A stretch of DNA of 64,000 bases from Anaerolineales bacterium (GCA_019187665.1 JABARH010000010.1:310001-374000); one strand, 5' to 3'. Shown: positions 49,539-61,389, numbered from the stretch's first letter. The notes: generated by a model from the sequence alone, not told the origin. Translations and numbers: made by a program.

Positions 49539-50096
49539 ATGATTGACGTTAATGAACTCCGCAAAGGCGTGACCTTTGAGCTCGATGGCACGCTCTACAA
49601 AGTGCTGGATTACAGCCACAACAAAACCGGGCGCGGCAACGCCTCCATTCGCATCAAGGCGCGCAACCTGCTGACCGGCGCCAACATCGAGCGCACCTTC
49701 AGCTCCGGTCAAAGCGTGCAGGACGTGCGCCTGGACTTCCACAATGTTTCCTATCTATATAGCGATGGAGAACTCTTCCATTTTATGGATAACGAGACCT
49801 TCGACCAGCCCGCCCTGGAAAAAGACATGCTCGGCGACACCGCGCTCTTCCTCATGGCGGGCATGGAAGCCAAATTGACCTTTTACAAAGGCAAGCCGCT
49901 TGATATCGAACTCCCCACCTCTGTAGACATGAAAGTGACCGAGGCCGAAATGGCGATCCGAGGCGACACGGCCACCGGCGTGACCAAAAAGGTCAAGACC
50001 GAGACCGGCCTGACCGTGCAATGCCCAAACTTCGTTAATGTGGGCGATACGATCCGCGTGGACACCCGCACTGGGGATTATGTGACAAGAGTGTAG
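49539..50096 (+). CDS. efp: Elongation factor P
   Basis: 185 residues, full length, three beta-barrel domains. Helps the ribosome through polyproline stretches. At the loop tip (HNKTGRGNA) the modified position is Arg32, not Lys as in the EpmA-type factor. GAAAGAGG precedes the ATG. The Arg could be rhamnosylated if an EarP-like enzyme exists, or left bare; no modifying enzyme is next to the gene. Confidence 0.96.
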   Translation: MIDVNELRKGVTFELDGTLYKVLDYSHNKTGRGNASIRIKARNLLTGANIERTFSSGQSVQDVRLDFHNVSYLYSDGELFHFMDNETFDQPALEKDMLGDTALFLMAGMEAKLTFYKGKPLDIELPTSVDMKVTEAEMAIRGDTATGVTKKVKTETGLTVQCPNFVNVGDTIRVDTRTGDYVTRV

Positions 50097-50111
50097 ATTA
50101 CACCTCCAGAA

Positions 50112-50133
50112 CGTACGCATAACTGGCGTTCTC
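50112..50133. repeat. End fragment of the 118-bp element
   Basis: CGTACGCATAACTGGCGTTC directly downstream of efp matches the CTTACGCA end of the element at 28960 with few changes. Confidence 0.6.
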
Positions 50134-50244
50134 TAACGTCGGCGGATTTATGCAAGATGTCAATTCAAGGAATTGGCACAAACGTACACGCGCAGATTCT
50201 AACCCGCGCCTCTGATTTCTTATCATCGAACTTCTTATCCCGCA

Positions 50245-50574
50245 ATGCACACTCCTTTCGGCTCCGAATGCCCCTATTTCTACGGCGACTACGCCCGCGG
50301 GCGAAACCGCGAGGAGTGCCGCCTTTTGCAAGGCGCGGGACTTGCATGGGATTCGTCGCTCTGTAAAACCTGCCCCGTCCCCGGCATCAAACGCGCGAAT
50401 GCCTGCGGGTTCGTCCGACTCCGGCCGCGGCTCTCGCGCCCTGCGCTGAATCTTTTTCGCAAACAAGTGCAGGTGACCGCCTACTGCGAAAAAGTATCGC
50501 AAAACGTCGCTGAACCGCATATCGGTTGCGGGCAATGTCACCCTCTCCCGCCTGCATTTCAGGTAAAACCCTGA
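50245..50574 (+). CDS. Small Cys-rich protein of unknown function
   Basis: 109 residues with eight cysteines: SECPYFYGDYARGRNREECR, then LCKTCPVPGIKRANACGFVR and, near the C-terminus, IGCGQCHPLPP. The CxxC pairs and spacing suggest a zinc or Fe-S site. The middle is basic. No family recognised. The start at 50245 is the first ATG of the frame; no strong ribosome site is visible. Confidence 0.65.
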   Translation: MHTPFGSECPYFYGDYARGRNREECRLLQGAGLAWDSSLCKTCPVPGIKRANACGFVRLRPRLSRPALNLFRKQVQVTAYCEKVSQNVAEPHIGCGQCHPLPPAFQVKP

Positions 50575-50643
50575 CGAAACGTATGCCAGTGGATTATCCT
50601 GCTGGCATGATTTTTTATGAGATCACCGATCACCCGCACCGCC

Positions 50644-51843
50644 ATGAACACTCCAATCACACTCCTCCTCGATCTCGACGGCACGCTGCTCGACACCAAC
50701 GTCGAAACGCTCATCCCGGTCTATTTTCAAAAACTGGCGGCGCGCCTTTCTGCGCACGTCCCAACAGAGACATTGCTGAAGCATCTCATGTTCGGCACGC
50801 GCGCCATGATGGCAAACGAAGACCCGCGCTTCACGCTGAACGAGGTCTTCGATAAACACTTCTATCCCCAACTTGGCGTCACCCGCGCAGAAATACACAA
50901 CGAGATCGAATCGTTTTACGACAACATCTTCCCGTCGCTGCGCGAAATTGCCAAGCCGATTCCCGGCGTGGTCGAATTTATCGAATGGGCATTTGCGACC
51001 GGGCATCGCGTGGCGATCGCCACCAACCCGCTCTTTCCGCGCAAGGCGATCGAACATCGTTTGCGCTGGGCCGGCCTGCCGCCTGAAACATACCCGTTCC
51101 ACCTGATCTCCTCCTACGAACAATTCCACTTTGTCAAACCACACCCGGCCTACTTCGCTGAAACGCTGGGACGCCTCGGCTGGCCGGATGGGCCGGTCGT
51201 GATGATCGGCAATGATGTGGAACAGGACCTGATCCCTGCGGCGGCGCTGGGACTGGCAACCTATCACGCGCTGGACACCTCCTCGAAGAACGGCTTCACG
51301 GTCACCGGTCACGGACTCATCTCAGACCTGCGCGCCTTCCTCGAATCAACGCCTCCAGACTCCCTCATACCTGCATACACCTCGCCGGCTTCGATCCTCG
51401 CCCAGTTGCGCTCCACGCCCGCCGTCCTTGCCGGGCTTCTCGATTCCTTGCCGGTCTCTGCGTGGACGCATCGCCCCGCCGGCGATGAATGGTCTATCAC
51501 GGAGATCCTCTGCCACATGCGCGATGTGGAACGGGAAGTGGATCAGCCGCGAATTGATTTAATCCTCTCGCAGGAGGAGTCATTCATCCCCGGCCAGAAC
51601 CCGGATACCTGGGCAGCAGAACGAAACTACAACGCGCAAAACGGCGAGCAGGCGCTGCGCGACTTCACCGTCGCGCGGCTGGAGACGCTGGAAAAACTTG
51701 CTGGCCTGCCGCCCGCCCGGTGGTCCAGAAAGACGCGGCACGCCATCTTCGGTCCCACCGCGCTGCAGGAACTGCTCTCATTCAACGCCGAACACGACCG
51801 CCTGCACATTCAGCAATTGACGGCCGTCCTTAATCCCGGATAA
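50644..51843 (+). CDS. HAD-superfamily hydrolase fused to a DinB-like domain
   Basis: 399 residues from the ATG at 50644. Residues of about 1-235: HAD phosphatase with LLLDLDGTLLDTN (Asp10, Asp12), VAIATNPLFPRKA and VVMIGNDVEQDLIPAA. Residues of about 240-399: DinB four-helix domain with RPAGDEWSITEILCHMRDVE and AEHDRLHIQQL, whose His residues form the usual metal site. The join is clean, with no stop or shift. HAD and DinB parts are normally separate; the fusion suggests linked hydrolase and thiol- or metal-dependent activities, but substrates are unknown. Confidence 0.88.
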   Translation: MNTPITLLLDLDGTLLDTNVETLIPVYFQKLAARLSAHVPTETLLKHLMFGTRAMMANEDPRFTLNEVFDKHFYPQLGVTRAEIHNEIESFYDNIFPSLREIAKPIPGVVEFIEWAFATGHRVAIATNPLFPRKAIEHRLRWAGLPPETYPFHLISSYEQFHFVKPHPAYFAETLGRLGWPDGPVVMIGNDVEQDLIPAAALGLATYHALDTSSKNGFTVTGHGLISDLRAFLESTPPDSLIPAYTSPASILAQLRSTPAVLAGLLDSLPVSAWTHRPAGDEWSITEILCHMRDVEREVDQPRIDLILSQEESFIPGQNPDTWAAERNYNAQNGEQALRDFTVARLETLEKLAGLPPARWSRKTRHAIFGPTALQELLSFNAEHDRLHIQQLTAVLNPG

Positions 51844-51905
51844 GAAGCGGCGCGCGTGTTCCGTATCGCATCGGCTGGCCTTGTGTTATAACAGCAGAAT
51901 TCCAA

Positions 51906-51934
51906 AGGGCGGGATCACCCTGCCCTGAATTTTT
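51906..51934 (+). terminator. Terminator or attenuator before fabF
   Basis: AGGGCGGG-ATCA-CCCTGCCCT stem followed by GAATTTTT. It lies between the HAD-DinB gene and fabF, and just after a TATAAC box (51887-51892), so it may terminate the first or attenuate the second. Confidence 0.5.
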
Positions 51935-51943
51935 AGGAGCGCC

Positions 51944-53185
51944 ATGAGAAAACGAGTGGTTGTGACAGGGCTGGGATGCGTGAGCCCGGTGGGAAATAAT
52001 GTGCGGGACACGTGGGACGCGCTGATTCGCGGGGTTTCGGGCGCGGCGAATATTACACACTTTGACGCGGGCCGTCACAAGACAAAATTCGCGGCCGAGG
52101 TCAAGGGTTTCGATGGGGCGGCGATGTTCGGCGCTCGCGAAGCGCGCAAGATGGACCGCTATGCCCAATTCGCGGTGTGCGCCGCAAACGAGGCGCTGGC
52201 ACAATCCGGCTTCGCAGTCAATGAATCGAATCGCGACCGTGTTGGAATCTTGATCGGCACCGGCATTGGCGGCATTCTCACGCTGCTGGCCGAGGCGGAT
52301 AACCTGCGCGAACGCGGGCCGGAGCGCGTCAGCCCGTTCCTGATTCCGATGATGATCGCCGACAGCGCGGCGGGTATCCTTGCCATTCGCATCGGCGCGC
52401 GCGGGCCGAATATGTCGCTGGCAACCGCCTGCGCCACCGGCACGAACGCGGTCGGCGAAGCCGCCGAAATGATCCGACGCGGCGCGGCCGAGGTGATGAT
52501 CGCGGGCGCGGCCGAGGCGGCCATCACCGGTGTGACCATGGCCGGGATGAACGTGATGACCGCGCTCTCCACCCGCAACGAGCAGCCGACGCAGGCCTCG
52601 CGCCCGTTCGACAGAAATCGCGACGGCTTCCTGATGGGCGAGGGCGGCGCGATCGTCATCCTCGAAGCGCTGGAACACGCGCAAGCGCGCGGCGCAAAGA
52701 TTCTGTGCGAGTTCAGCGGGTATGGCACATCGGACGACGCGTATCACATATCCGCCCCGGCCGAGAACGGCGCGGGCGCGGCGCTTTCGATGCAGTTGGC
52801 GCTCAAAGACGCCGCGCTCGCGCCGGCTGCCATTGATTACATCAACGCGCACGGCACCTCCACGCCGCTGAACGACAAGAGCGAAACGGCCGCCATCAAG
52901 ACCGTCTTTGGCGAGCATGCCTACAAACTGGCGGTTTCCTCCACAAAATCCATGACCGGGCATTTGCTGGGCGCGTCTGGCACGCTGGAGGCGGTGGTTT
53001 GCGCGCAAGCCATTGTCACCGGCACGCTTCCGCCCACGATCAATTACGAAACGCCCGACCCGCTCTGCGACCTGGACTATGTTCCAAATCAGGCGCGTGC
53101 CGCCCATCCAAAACACGCCATGTCAAATTCGTTTGGCTTTGGCGGACATAACGCCACATTGATTCTTAGCCGATTCGAGGATTGA
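51944..53185 (+). CDS. fabF: Beta-ketoacyl-ACP synthase II
   Basis: Condensing enzyme of fatty-acid elongation. 413 residues. Catalytic Cys163 in LATACATGTNAVGEA, His in NAHGTSTPLNDKSE and His in KSMTGHLLGASG. Ends SFGFGGHNATLILSRF. AGGAG at the start. fabH follows after 6 nt; no acyl-carrier gene is adjacent. Confidence 0.96.
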   Translation: MRKRVVVTGLGCVSPVGNNVRDTWDALIRGVSGAANITHFDAGRHKTKFAAEVKGFDGAAMFGAREARKMDRYAQFAVCAANEALAQSGFAVNESNRDRVGILIGTGIGGILTLLAEADNLRERGPERVSPFLIPMMIADSAAGILAIRIGARGPNMSLATACATGTNAVGEAAEMIRRGAAEVMIAGAAEAAITGVTMAGMNVMTALSTRNEQPTQASRPFDRNRDGFLMGEGGAIVILEALEHAQARGAKILCEFSGYGTSDDAYHISAPAENGAGAALSMQLALKDAALAPAAIDYINAHGTSTPLNDKSETAAIKTVFGEHAYKLAVSSTKSMTGHLLGASGTLEAVVCAQAIVTGTLPPTINYETPDPLCDLDYVPNQARAAHPKHAMSNSFGFGGHNATLILSRFED

Positions 53186-53191
53186 GGTCGA

Positions 53192-54295
53192 ATGCCGTAT
53201 GCGCACATCACCGGCTGGGGTATGTCTGTCCCGGAGCCGGTATTGACGAATGATGACATTTCCAAAATGGTGGAGACCAACGATGAATGGATCCGCGAGC
53301 GCACAGGAATCCGCGAACGGCGCATCGCCCGCGCCAGCGACTTTCCATCCACGCTTGCTGTGGAAGCCTCGTTCAAGGCGCTCGAAGTCGCCGGTCTCGC
53401 GCCGGGCGAACTGGATCTGATCATCTGTTCCACCTCCACGCCGGAATATCTTTTTCCGGCAACGGCCTGTTTGATCCAGGACCAATTGGGCGCCACAAAA
53501 GCCGGCGCCTTTGACCTGCTTGCCGCCTGCACCGGTTTCATCTTTGCCATGAACATGGCGGCGCAGTCCATCCGCAGCGGAGCGATCAAGAACGCGTTGG
53601 TGATCGGCACCGAAACCCTCTCGCGCTTCGTCAACTGGCAGGACCGCGGCACGTGTATCCTCTTCGGCGATGGCGCGGGCGCGTTTGTGCTGCAAGCGCG
53701 CGATATTCCCGGCGGCGTTCTCTCCGCGGTGATGCACTCCGACGGCTCCGGCGGCGACCTGCTTTCTCTGCCCGGCGGCGGCAGCCGGTATCCCGCCACC
53801 GAAGCGACTGTGCGCGAGGGAAAACACCTGATTCAAATGGACGGCAAAGGCGTGTTTCGTTTTGCCACCAAGGTGATGGCCTCTGCCACCGAGGAAGCCC
53901 TGCAACTGGCCGGTTTAAAAAAGGAAGATATCCGCTGGATCGTCCCGCACCAGGCGAACTCGCGCATCATCGAAGCCGCGGCGCGCGGGTTGAAACTGCC
54001 CATGGAGCGCTTCATCGTCAACCTGGAGCGCTTTGGCAACACCTCCACCGCGTCCATTCCGATCGCGACGGTGGAAGCGATCGAAAAAGGCCGGTTCGCG
54101 CCCGGCGATAAAATTGTATTTGTCGGCTTCGGCGGCGGACTCACCTGGGGCGCCCTTGTCGCCGAGTGGACCGGTCCATCGGCTGGGCCGCACAAGATCC
54201 ACCCGCGCCGCCAGCGGCTGTGGGCGCGCATCCGCTCCATCTTTCACCGCCTCGAACGGTTTCTTGAGGGCGTCATCTGGGGCCGCCGCGCCTGA
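53192..54295 (+). CDS. fabH: Beta-ketoacyl-ACP synthase III with C-terminal extension
   Basis: Starts fatty-acid chains by condensing acyl-CoA with malonyl-ACP. 367 residues. Cys113 in LLAACTGFIFAM, His in VPHQANSRI, Asn in FGNTSTASIP. The enzyme proper ends at GGGLTWGALVAEW near 328; about 40 further residues, rich in Arg and His (KIHPRRQRLWARIRSIFHRL), form a basic amphipathic tail that may bind membrane. Such tails are not usual for FabH. Confidence 0.94.
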   Translation: MPYAHITGWGMSVPEPVLTNDDISKMVETNDEWIRERTGIRERRIARASDFPSTLAVEASFKALEVAGLAPGELDLIICSTSTPEYLFPATACLIQDQLGATKAGAFDLLAACTGFIFAMNMAAQSIRSGAIKNALVIGTETLSRFVNWQDRGTCILFGDGAGAFVLQARDIPGGVLSAVMHSDGSGGDLLSLPGGGSRYPATEATVREGKHLIQMDGKGVFRFATKVMASATEEALQLAGLKKEDIRWIVPHQANSRIIEAAARGLKLPMERFIVNLERFGNTSTASIPIATVEAIEKGRFAPGDKIVFVGFGGGLTWGALVAEWTGPSAGPHKIHPRRQRLWARIRSIFHRLERFLEGVIWGRRA

Positions 54296-54353
54296 CATGG
54301 CAGATTCGTATTACTTGTGGTAAAGTAACGGCGAATTCACGCAAGGAGAAACC

Positions 54354-54539
54354 ATGTTTGGCAGAATCGGCCCCACAGAGATCATCATTGTTCTCATCAT
54401 CGTGTTGCTCATCTTTGGCCCCGGGCGCATCGGCAAGATCGCAGGCGAACTCGGCCAGAGCATCCGCAACTTCCGCTCCGGCCTGTCTGGCAAGGACGAG
54501 CAGGAAGAAGATGCCTCCAAAAAAGAGGAAACGAAATAA
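54354..54539 (+). CDS. tatA: Sec-independent translocase subunit TatA
   Basis: 61 residues: membrane helix PTEIIIVLIIVLLIFGPGRI near 7-26, hinge FGPGRIGKIAGELGQSIRNF, then an acidic tail. FGP and the amphipathic helix are diagnostic of TatA/E. CAAGGAG before the ATG. No tatC here. Confidence 0.93.
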   Translation: MFGRIGPTEIIIVLIIVLLIFGPGRIGKIAGELGQSIRNFRSGLSGKDEQEEDASKKEETK

Positions 54540-54578
54540 AAACAAGAACGGCGGAATTTTTCCGCCGTTCTTGTTTTT
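54538..54578. terminator. Bidirectional terminator between tatA and the secreted protein
   Basis: AAAAACAAGAACGGCGGAA / TTCCGCCGTTCTTGTTTTT long perfect stem; it serves both convergent genes. Confidence 0.92.
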
Positions 54579-54601
54579 ATTGGGAAGAGCATTGACGCCG
54601 A

Positions 54602-55291
54602 TCAGGGAACGTCGTAATACACCGTAAGCAGGGGGCGATGTGTCGTTCGCAGAGCGTTCCCGCTGGCAAAACTGAGCCCGTGCGGATAGATGTCTTCGTT
54701 GTCGTCGAAGAAATACAGTCTAAATTGGGTATGATCGAAAACATCTATCATAGACAGCGCCAGCATGTCCACGTCCATGAGCGCCCACTGCCCCGGCCCC
54801 GTCACCGGCCAGAAGAAACCGGCATAGCCTGACGAAGGCGATTCGAAATCCTGCGCTTCCAGTGTATAGTCGGCGCCAAAATACGGGGCAGCGATATCCG
54901 CATACATGTCGCCGATCAAAAAATAGGGATCGCCGAAACGCGTGTTGTAGCGCGTCACGCGGACTTCCAGCGTGGCATAGGTTACGATCGCTGTGTCTGG
55001 CAGGGCGGAGGTATCAAAATCCAGGATGCCCATGGTAAGTCTGCGCACCTGGTCGTCGCCCACAACGATGGTCGCGGCGGTCGAATTGATCGAACCGCCG
55101 ATCCAATAATCGTCCGCGTATTCACGCGTAAACCCATCGTTCCTTCCGATCGAGCGAAACGTGGCAACCCCTGACGCGGCTTGAGGCGCGTTTTCTTTTT
55201 TGGCAGACGCGCCGCGCACCGTCGCGCTGAACCCCGTGATCAAGGTTATAACGAGCGCGAGCGCAAAGCGTGAAAACTTTCCTGGTTTCAT
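54602..55291 (-). CDS. Secreted DNRLRE-type beta-sandwich protein
   Basis: 229 residues. Signal peptide MKPGKFSRFALALVITLITG to about ASA at 28-30. The mature part has the pattern of DNRLRE/CBM-like beta-sandwich domains: YADDYWIGGSINSTAATIVV, LTMGILDFDTSALPDTAIV, ATLEVRVTRYNTRFGDP. Likely exported and bound to a surface or polysaccharide. A single domain with no enzyme attached. Confidence 0.8.
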   Translation of the reverse strand: MKPGKFSRFALALVITLITGFSATVRGASAKKENAPQAASGVATFRSIGRNDGFTREYADDYWIGGSINSTAATIVVGDDQVRRLTMGILDFDTSALPDTAIVTYATLEVRVTRYNTRFGDPYFLIGDMYADIAAPYFGADYTLEAQDFESPSSGYAGFFWPVTGPGQWALMDVDMLALSMIDVFDHTQFRLYFFDDNEDIYPHGLSFASGNALRTTHRPLLTVYYDVP

Positions 55292-55328
55292 GGCATTTCT
55301 CCTCAGTTAGGCTTGCCGCCATTATACG

Positions 55329-57413
<2,085 letters not shown>

Positions 57414-57450
57414 GGGTGACCTTCATGGCGAGCGGAAAATTAATGCGTTT

Positions 57451-59206
57451 TTATCCCAGGTTGGGGGTGTCGAGAAATTCGACCGATGCGTTTTGCGCGC
57501 GGTGCAGTTCAAAGACGACCAATTCGTTTCTTCCGCGCTTCAATAACGGCGCGGGAACGTACAGCGTTTTTTGCGGGCCGCGCTCCCAGTAGCGTCCGAG
57601 ATTGAATCCATTCAACCACACAACGCCTTTTGTCCAGCCAGGCAATGCGAGAAAAGTATCGGCGGGTTCGTCCACGTGAAAGGCAGATTTGTAGAAGGTG
57701 GGCCGGGATTGCGGCGCAGGCCGAAGCGGCGAGAATTTTAACCGGCTTAAATCTTCCAACGGCAATGGGAATATCTCCCAGCCGAATTGATACTGGTCGT
57801 TGACTGTCACGCCGCCGGTGATGCCCTTGCGGTCGAGCAACGCGGGACCGAAATTGACGCGTCCCATGTTCTCGACCAGGATGTCCAGCACGGCATCGGC
57901 GGCAATATCCACCGCGCCGTATTCATTGCCGGATTCGCGGTCAAGCACGTCGGTCAACGTGCCGTTGATGAATACCAGCGCGCGGTCGTGCAATCCGCGC
58001 GCGTGCAGGATGCCCATGCGCGGTCCGCTGATTTTGGCGCGGTATAAAATGAATCCATAGTCCTGGTCGAACATCTCCATCGGAAGTAGATTCACGCTTG
58101 CCTGGGAACGACTCAACGCGCCCAGCGATTCGAACAACCCGACTGATTCGGTCATTTCGATTTTACCGTAGGCGCGTTTGGCCGGGCTTCGAACGTCGAA
58201 CGCCGGAGGGATGTCAATGTATTTTTTCATGACATTGCGATAGGCTTCATAGCGCGGGTTGAGGTCGCCGCTTTCGCTAATGGGGCAGGCGTAATCGTAA
58301 CTGGTGACGTCGGCCTGGTAGGGAGTCGGGTGCAGGTTGGCGCCGTTCATAAAACCAAAGTTGGTGCCGCCGTGGAACATGTAGAAGTTAACCGAGGCGC
58401 CCGTGGCGAGAATCTCATCGAGCGTATCGAGAGAGGCCTGGATCGAGTCTGTTCCATCTTCGCTGAGATGATGTTGCTCGCCCCAATGATCGAACCAGCC
58501 CGACCAGAACTCCATCACCATTGGCGGGCCTTCGGGTTGGTATTCGCGCAGTTTGGCAAAGGCTTCCCCGGCCTGGAACGCAAAGTTGACGGTTTTGAAT
58601 ACGTCTGGCAGTGTGCCGCCCTGCAAGCAGTGATCGCGCGGGCCGTCGGAGGTGAAGAGAAATGAATCAATGCCGCGCGCGCATCGTGTCGGCAAGGTGG
58701 CGCAGGTAGATTTTGTCATTCCCGTAACTGCCGTATTCGTTTTCCACCTGCATGGCGATGATGGGGCCGCCGCGCGTGGACTGAAGCGGGGCAAGCCGCG
58801 GTAAAAGCGCGTCGAAGAATCTATCCACCGCCGCGAGGTAGGGTGGATAGGCACAGCGCACTTGCATGTGCGGGTCTTTGAGCAGCCAGGAGGGGAGTCC
58901 GCCAAAATCCCATTCGGAGCAGATGTACGGCCCCGGGCGGACGATGACCTTCAGACCGAGATCGCCAGCGGTCTCGACGAACTTTACGATGTCGAGCATT
59001 CCATCGAAGTGGAATTGGCCCGGGCGCGGTTCGTGTAGATTCCATGCAGCGTATGTTTCGACCGTGTTAAGCCCGAAGGCTTTCATCTTCGCGAGGCGGT
59101 CGCGCCAGTACTCAGGCACCACGCGGAAGTAGTGGATTGCCCCAGAGAGGATGCGAAAAGGCTGGCCGTTGAGGAGGAATTGGGAGGAAGAGACGGTAAG
59201 GGTCAT
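57451..59206 (-). pseudogene. GH35 beta-galactosidase interrupted by a frameshift
   Basis: The 5' frame (59206-58667) has GAIHYFRVVPEYWRDRLAKM and the acid/base GPIIAMQVENEYGSYGND. It runs to LRHLADTMRARH and a stop. Continuing in another frame from about 58680: RGIDSFLFTSDGPRDHC, the nucleophile region PMVMEFWSGWFDHWGE, and jelly-roll domains to LDTPNLG. The break is in a GC dinucleotide run (58672-58684): two added bases restore MRARGIDSF. So either a slippage mutation or a sequencing error. Otherwise full length (about 585 residues). Confidence 0.88.
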
Positions 59207-59220
59207 GGGGAAAGGAAGAA

Positions 59221-61389
59221 TCAGGATACAGGAATTTGAACGGAGCGAGACTCAGATGGGGCGAGCGTGAATGTTGCCAGCGCGTCTTTGTTGTTCAAGC
59301 CGTGAAGATAAACGCGGTAGGTTCTTTGTTGAGGAATCAGGGATGAAGCGCCCTGCGCGGCATGGACGGTGAAGGTATTGCCCTTTAATTCAAAACGGGT
59401 GATGGCGTATTGGCCGCGTTGGTAGTCGGTGGTTTCGCCGTCGTCTTCGTAGAGATCGAAGGTGTTGTCGGCCCCGGGGAAGATGTGAACATTGAGTTCG
59501 GCTGGATTGTCGAGACCACCCCAGGCGGGCCTGGGCGCGAGGGGGAGGATGGCTCCGGCTTTGGCGAAGACAGGAATCTCCTCGAGAGTGGCTTCGATGG
59601 TATGCCACTCATTTCCTTTGAATGTTCGGCCTGTGAAGAAGTTGAACCAGGCTCCGGGCGGCAGCCAGACCTGTTTGACGGCGAATCCAGTTTTGGGGTT
59701 GGAGGGGGCCGTGATGGGGGCCACGATCAACTCGGAGCCAAAGAAATATTGATCGTGGGCCTCGAAGGCTGAGGCGTTGGGATGATCCGTGTAATACATG
59801 GGTGTGACGAGACTGATGCCGGTGCGATGCGCGCGCCAGGCCATGCTGTAGATGTAGGGGATGAGCGCGTGGCGCAGCTGCATGGCGTCGCGGGCGGCGC
59901 GATGGACGCGCTCGGGCTTTGCCCACGGACGCCGCTCGAGCGTGGGTAATTTTGTGGAGTGCAGGCGCATGATCGGGCTGAAAACGCCGAATTGCACCCA
60001 GCGCAGGTAAAGTTCGGGCGTTTTGTCTTTAAACATGTGGCCGCCGATATCATGACTCCACCACCCATAGGCCACGTTGGCGGCGGTGGCAGTGAAGCGC
60101 GGCTGGAAGGAGAGCGCGCTCCAGCGTACGAGCGTATCGCCGCTGAATCCGATGGGATAACGATGATTGCCCAACCCGCCCCAACGCGAGAAGACAAACG
60201 GGCGTTTGCATCCGCCGCGTCCGAGGTCGTGGTAATGGAGATGATTTAACATCCATAGCGGGTCGAGTCCGGGGATGTTCGATTTCTTGCCCTGCTGCCA
60301 ATCCATCCACCAGAAGTCAACGCCGTCTCGCTCGCCCCTCTCTGTGCTGGAGGCGGCGGACTCGTACGGGTGATGCAGTATCTCAAAATAACCTTTCATG
60401 AAATGCGGATCGGCGATGTCGAAGGGAATTGGTTTTTTTTGCGATGGGTCTTTTCCCATCCATTGCGCCATTTGTTCGTATTGCTGTTCGTGTGAGTGGA
60501 TGCCCTTGGCGGGATGGAGGTTGAGCGCGGTGCGTAAGCCCTGTTCGTGCAGCCAGCGGATGAGCCCTTCGGGATCGGGAAAGAGTGAGCGATTCCAGGT
60601 GTAGCCGGTCCAACCTGGGGAGGCGTTGCCTGTTTTTGTGATGTGCCAGTCCATGTCTATAATGCAGACGGAGAGCGGGACCGCGTGGGCGCGGAATTCT
60701 TCCATCAGCGATTGGAGTTCTTCCTGGGTATAGGCCCAATAGCGGCTCCACCAGTTGCCGAGGATGTAACGCGGGATCATGGGAATCGCGCCCGCGAGCG
60801 CGGTGAAATCGTTCAGGCAGGCGGCGTAATCTGTGTTGTAGCCAAAGAAGTAGAGATCATGTTGCGGAGTTCTGAAGGTCTTGAATATCCTGGGAGTCTG
60901 AGATGGACGCGGTTCGAGCCAGCCCGAGTCGTTGAAGACCAGCGATTCAGAATCGTCCATAACCGCCCAGCCCGACCTGGAGAGCAGCCCGTTTTCGAGT
61001 TTGATGTCCCGTCCGGCCATGTCGAGCGTGCGGGCCGTGCCTTTGAGGTTGCCGGTTTGTTTCGCGCCGTAGCGCCATGTAACGCCGGTCTGTTTAAGGG
61101 TGATGGAGAGCGTCCTGGCGGTAAATCCCTTCGCGGTGATCTGGTATTTTAAATGCAGGTAATCGGTTTCGATCTCAATGGATGAATCGCTCACGATCTG
61201 CTTGAACCTCGGTACAGGTTGCTCACGATGCCAGAATGCCTGCGAGGGGCGGTCTTCAAACTGATCTGCCCGGCTGTATTCGAGCCGGATCAGGCGGTCG
61301 GTCAGCACGGTGAAGCGGACGTTCTTCGCGGTGACTATGGAGGCCGCGTTGGCCGCAGGGTGAAAGGTCGGAACAGGCGGAAACGTCAT
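59221..61389 (-). CDS. GH31 family glycosidase (alpha-glucosidase/alpha-xylosidase type)
   Basis: 722 residues. An N-terminal beta-sandwich; the barrel includes ILGNWWSRYWAYTQEEL, VCIIDMDWHITKTGNASPGW, DGVDFWWMDWQQG with the likely nucleophile Asp, and FSRWGGLGNHRYPIGFSGDT followed by GGHMFKDKTPELY. A C-terminal DUF5110-like beta domain. No signal peptide, so it acts in the cytoplasm on imported oligosaccharides. It starts after the kinase (143-nt gap) and is followed by GH35 after 14 nt. Confidence 0.93.
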   Translation of the reverse strand: MTFPPVPTFHPAANAASIVTAKNVRFTVLTDRLIRLEYSRADQFEDRPSQAFWHREQPVPRFKQIVSDSSIEIETDYLHLKYQITAKGFTARTLSITLKQTGVTWRYGAKQTGNLKGTARTLDMAGRDIKLENGLLSRSGWAVMDDSESLVFNDSGWLEPRPSQTPRIFKTFRTPQHDLYFFGYNTDYAACLNDFTALAGAIPMIPRYILGNWWSRYWAYTQEELQSLMEEFRAHAVPLSVCIIDMDWHITKTGNASPGWTGYTWNRSLFPDPEGLIRWLHEQGLRTALNLHPAKGIHSHEQQYEQMAQWMGKDPSQKKPIPFDIADPHFMKGYFEILHHPYESAASSTERGERDGVDFWWMDWQQGKKSNIPGLDPLWMLNHLHYHDLGRGGCKRPFVFSRWGGLGNHRYPIGFSGDTLVRWSALSFQPRFTATAANVAYGWWSHDIGGHMFKDKTPELYLRWVQFGVFSPIMRLHSTKLPTLERRPWAKPERVHRAARDAMQLRHALIPYIYSMAWRAHRTGISLVTPMYYTDHPNASAFEAHDQYFFGSELIVAPITAPSNPKTGFAVKQVWLPPGAWFNFFTGRTFKGNEWHTIEATLEEIPVFAKAGAILPLAPRPAWGGLDNPAELNVHIFPGADNTFDLYEDDGETTDYQRGQYAITRFELKGNTFTVHAAQGASSLIPQQRTYRVYLHGLNNKDALATFTLAPSESRSVQIPVS

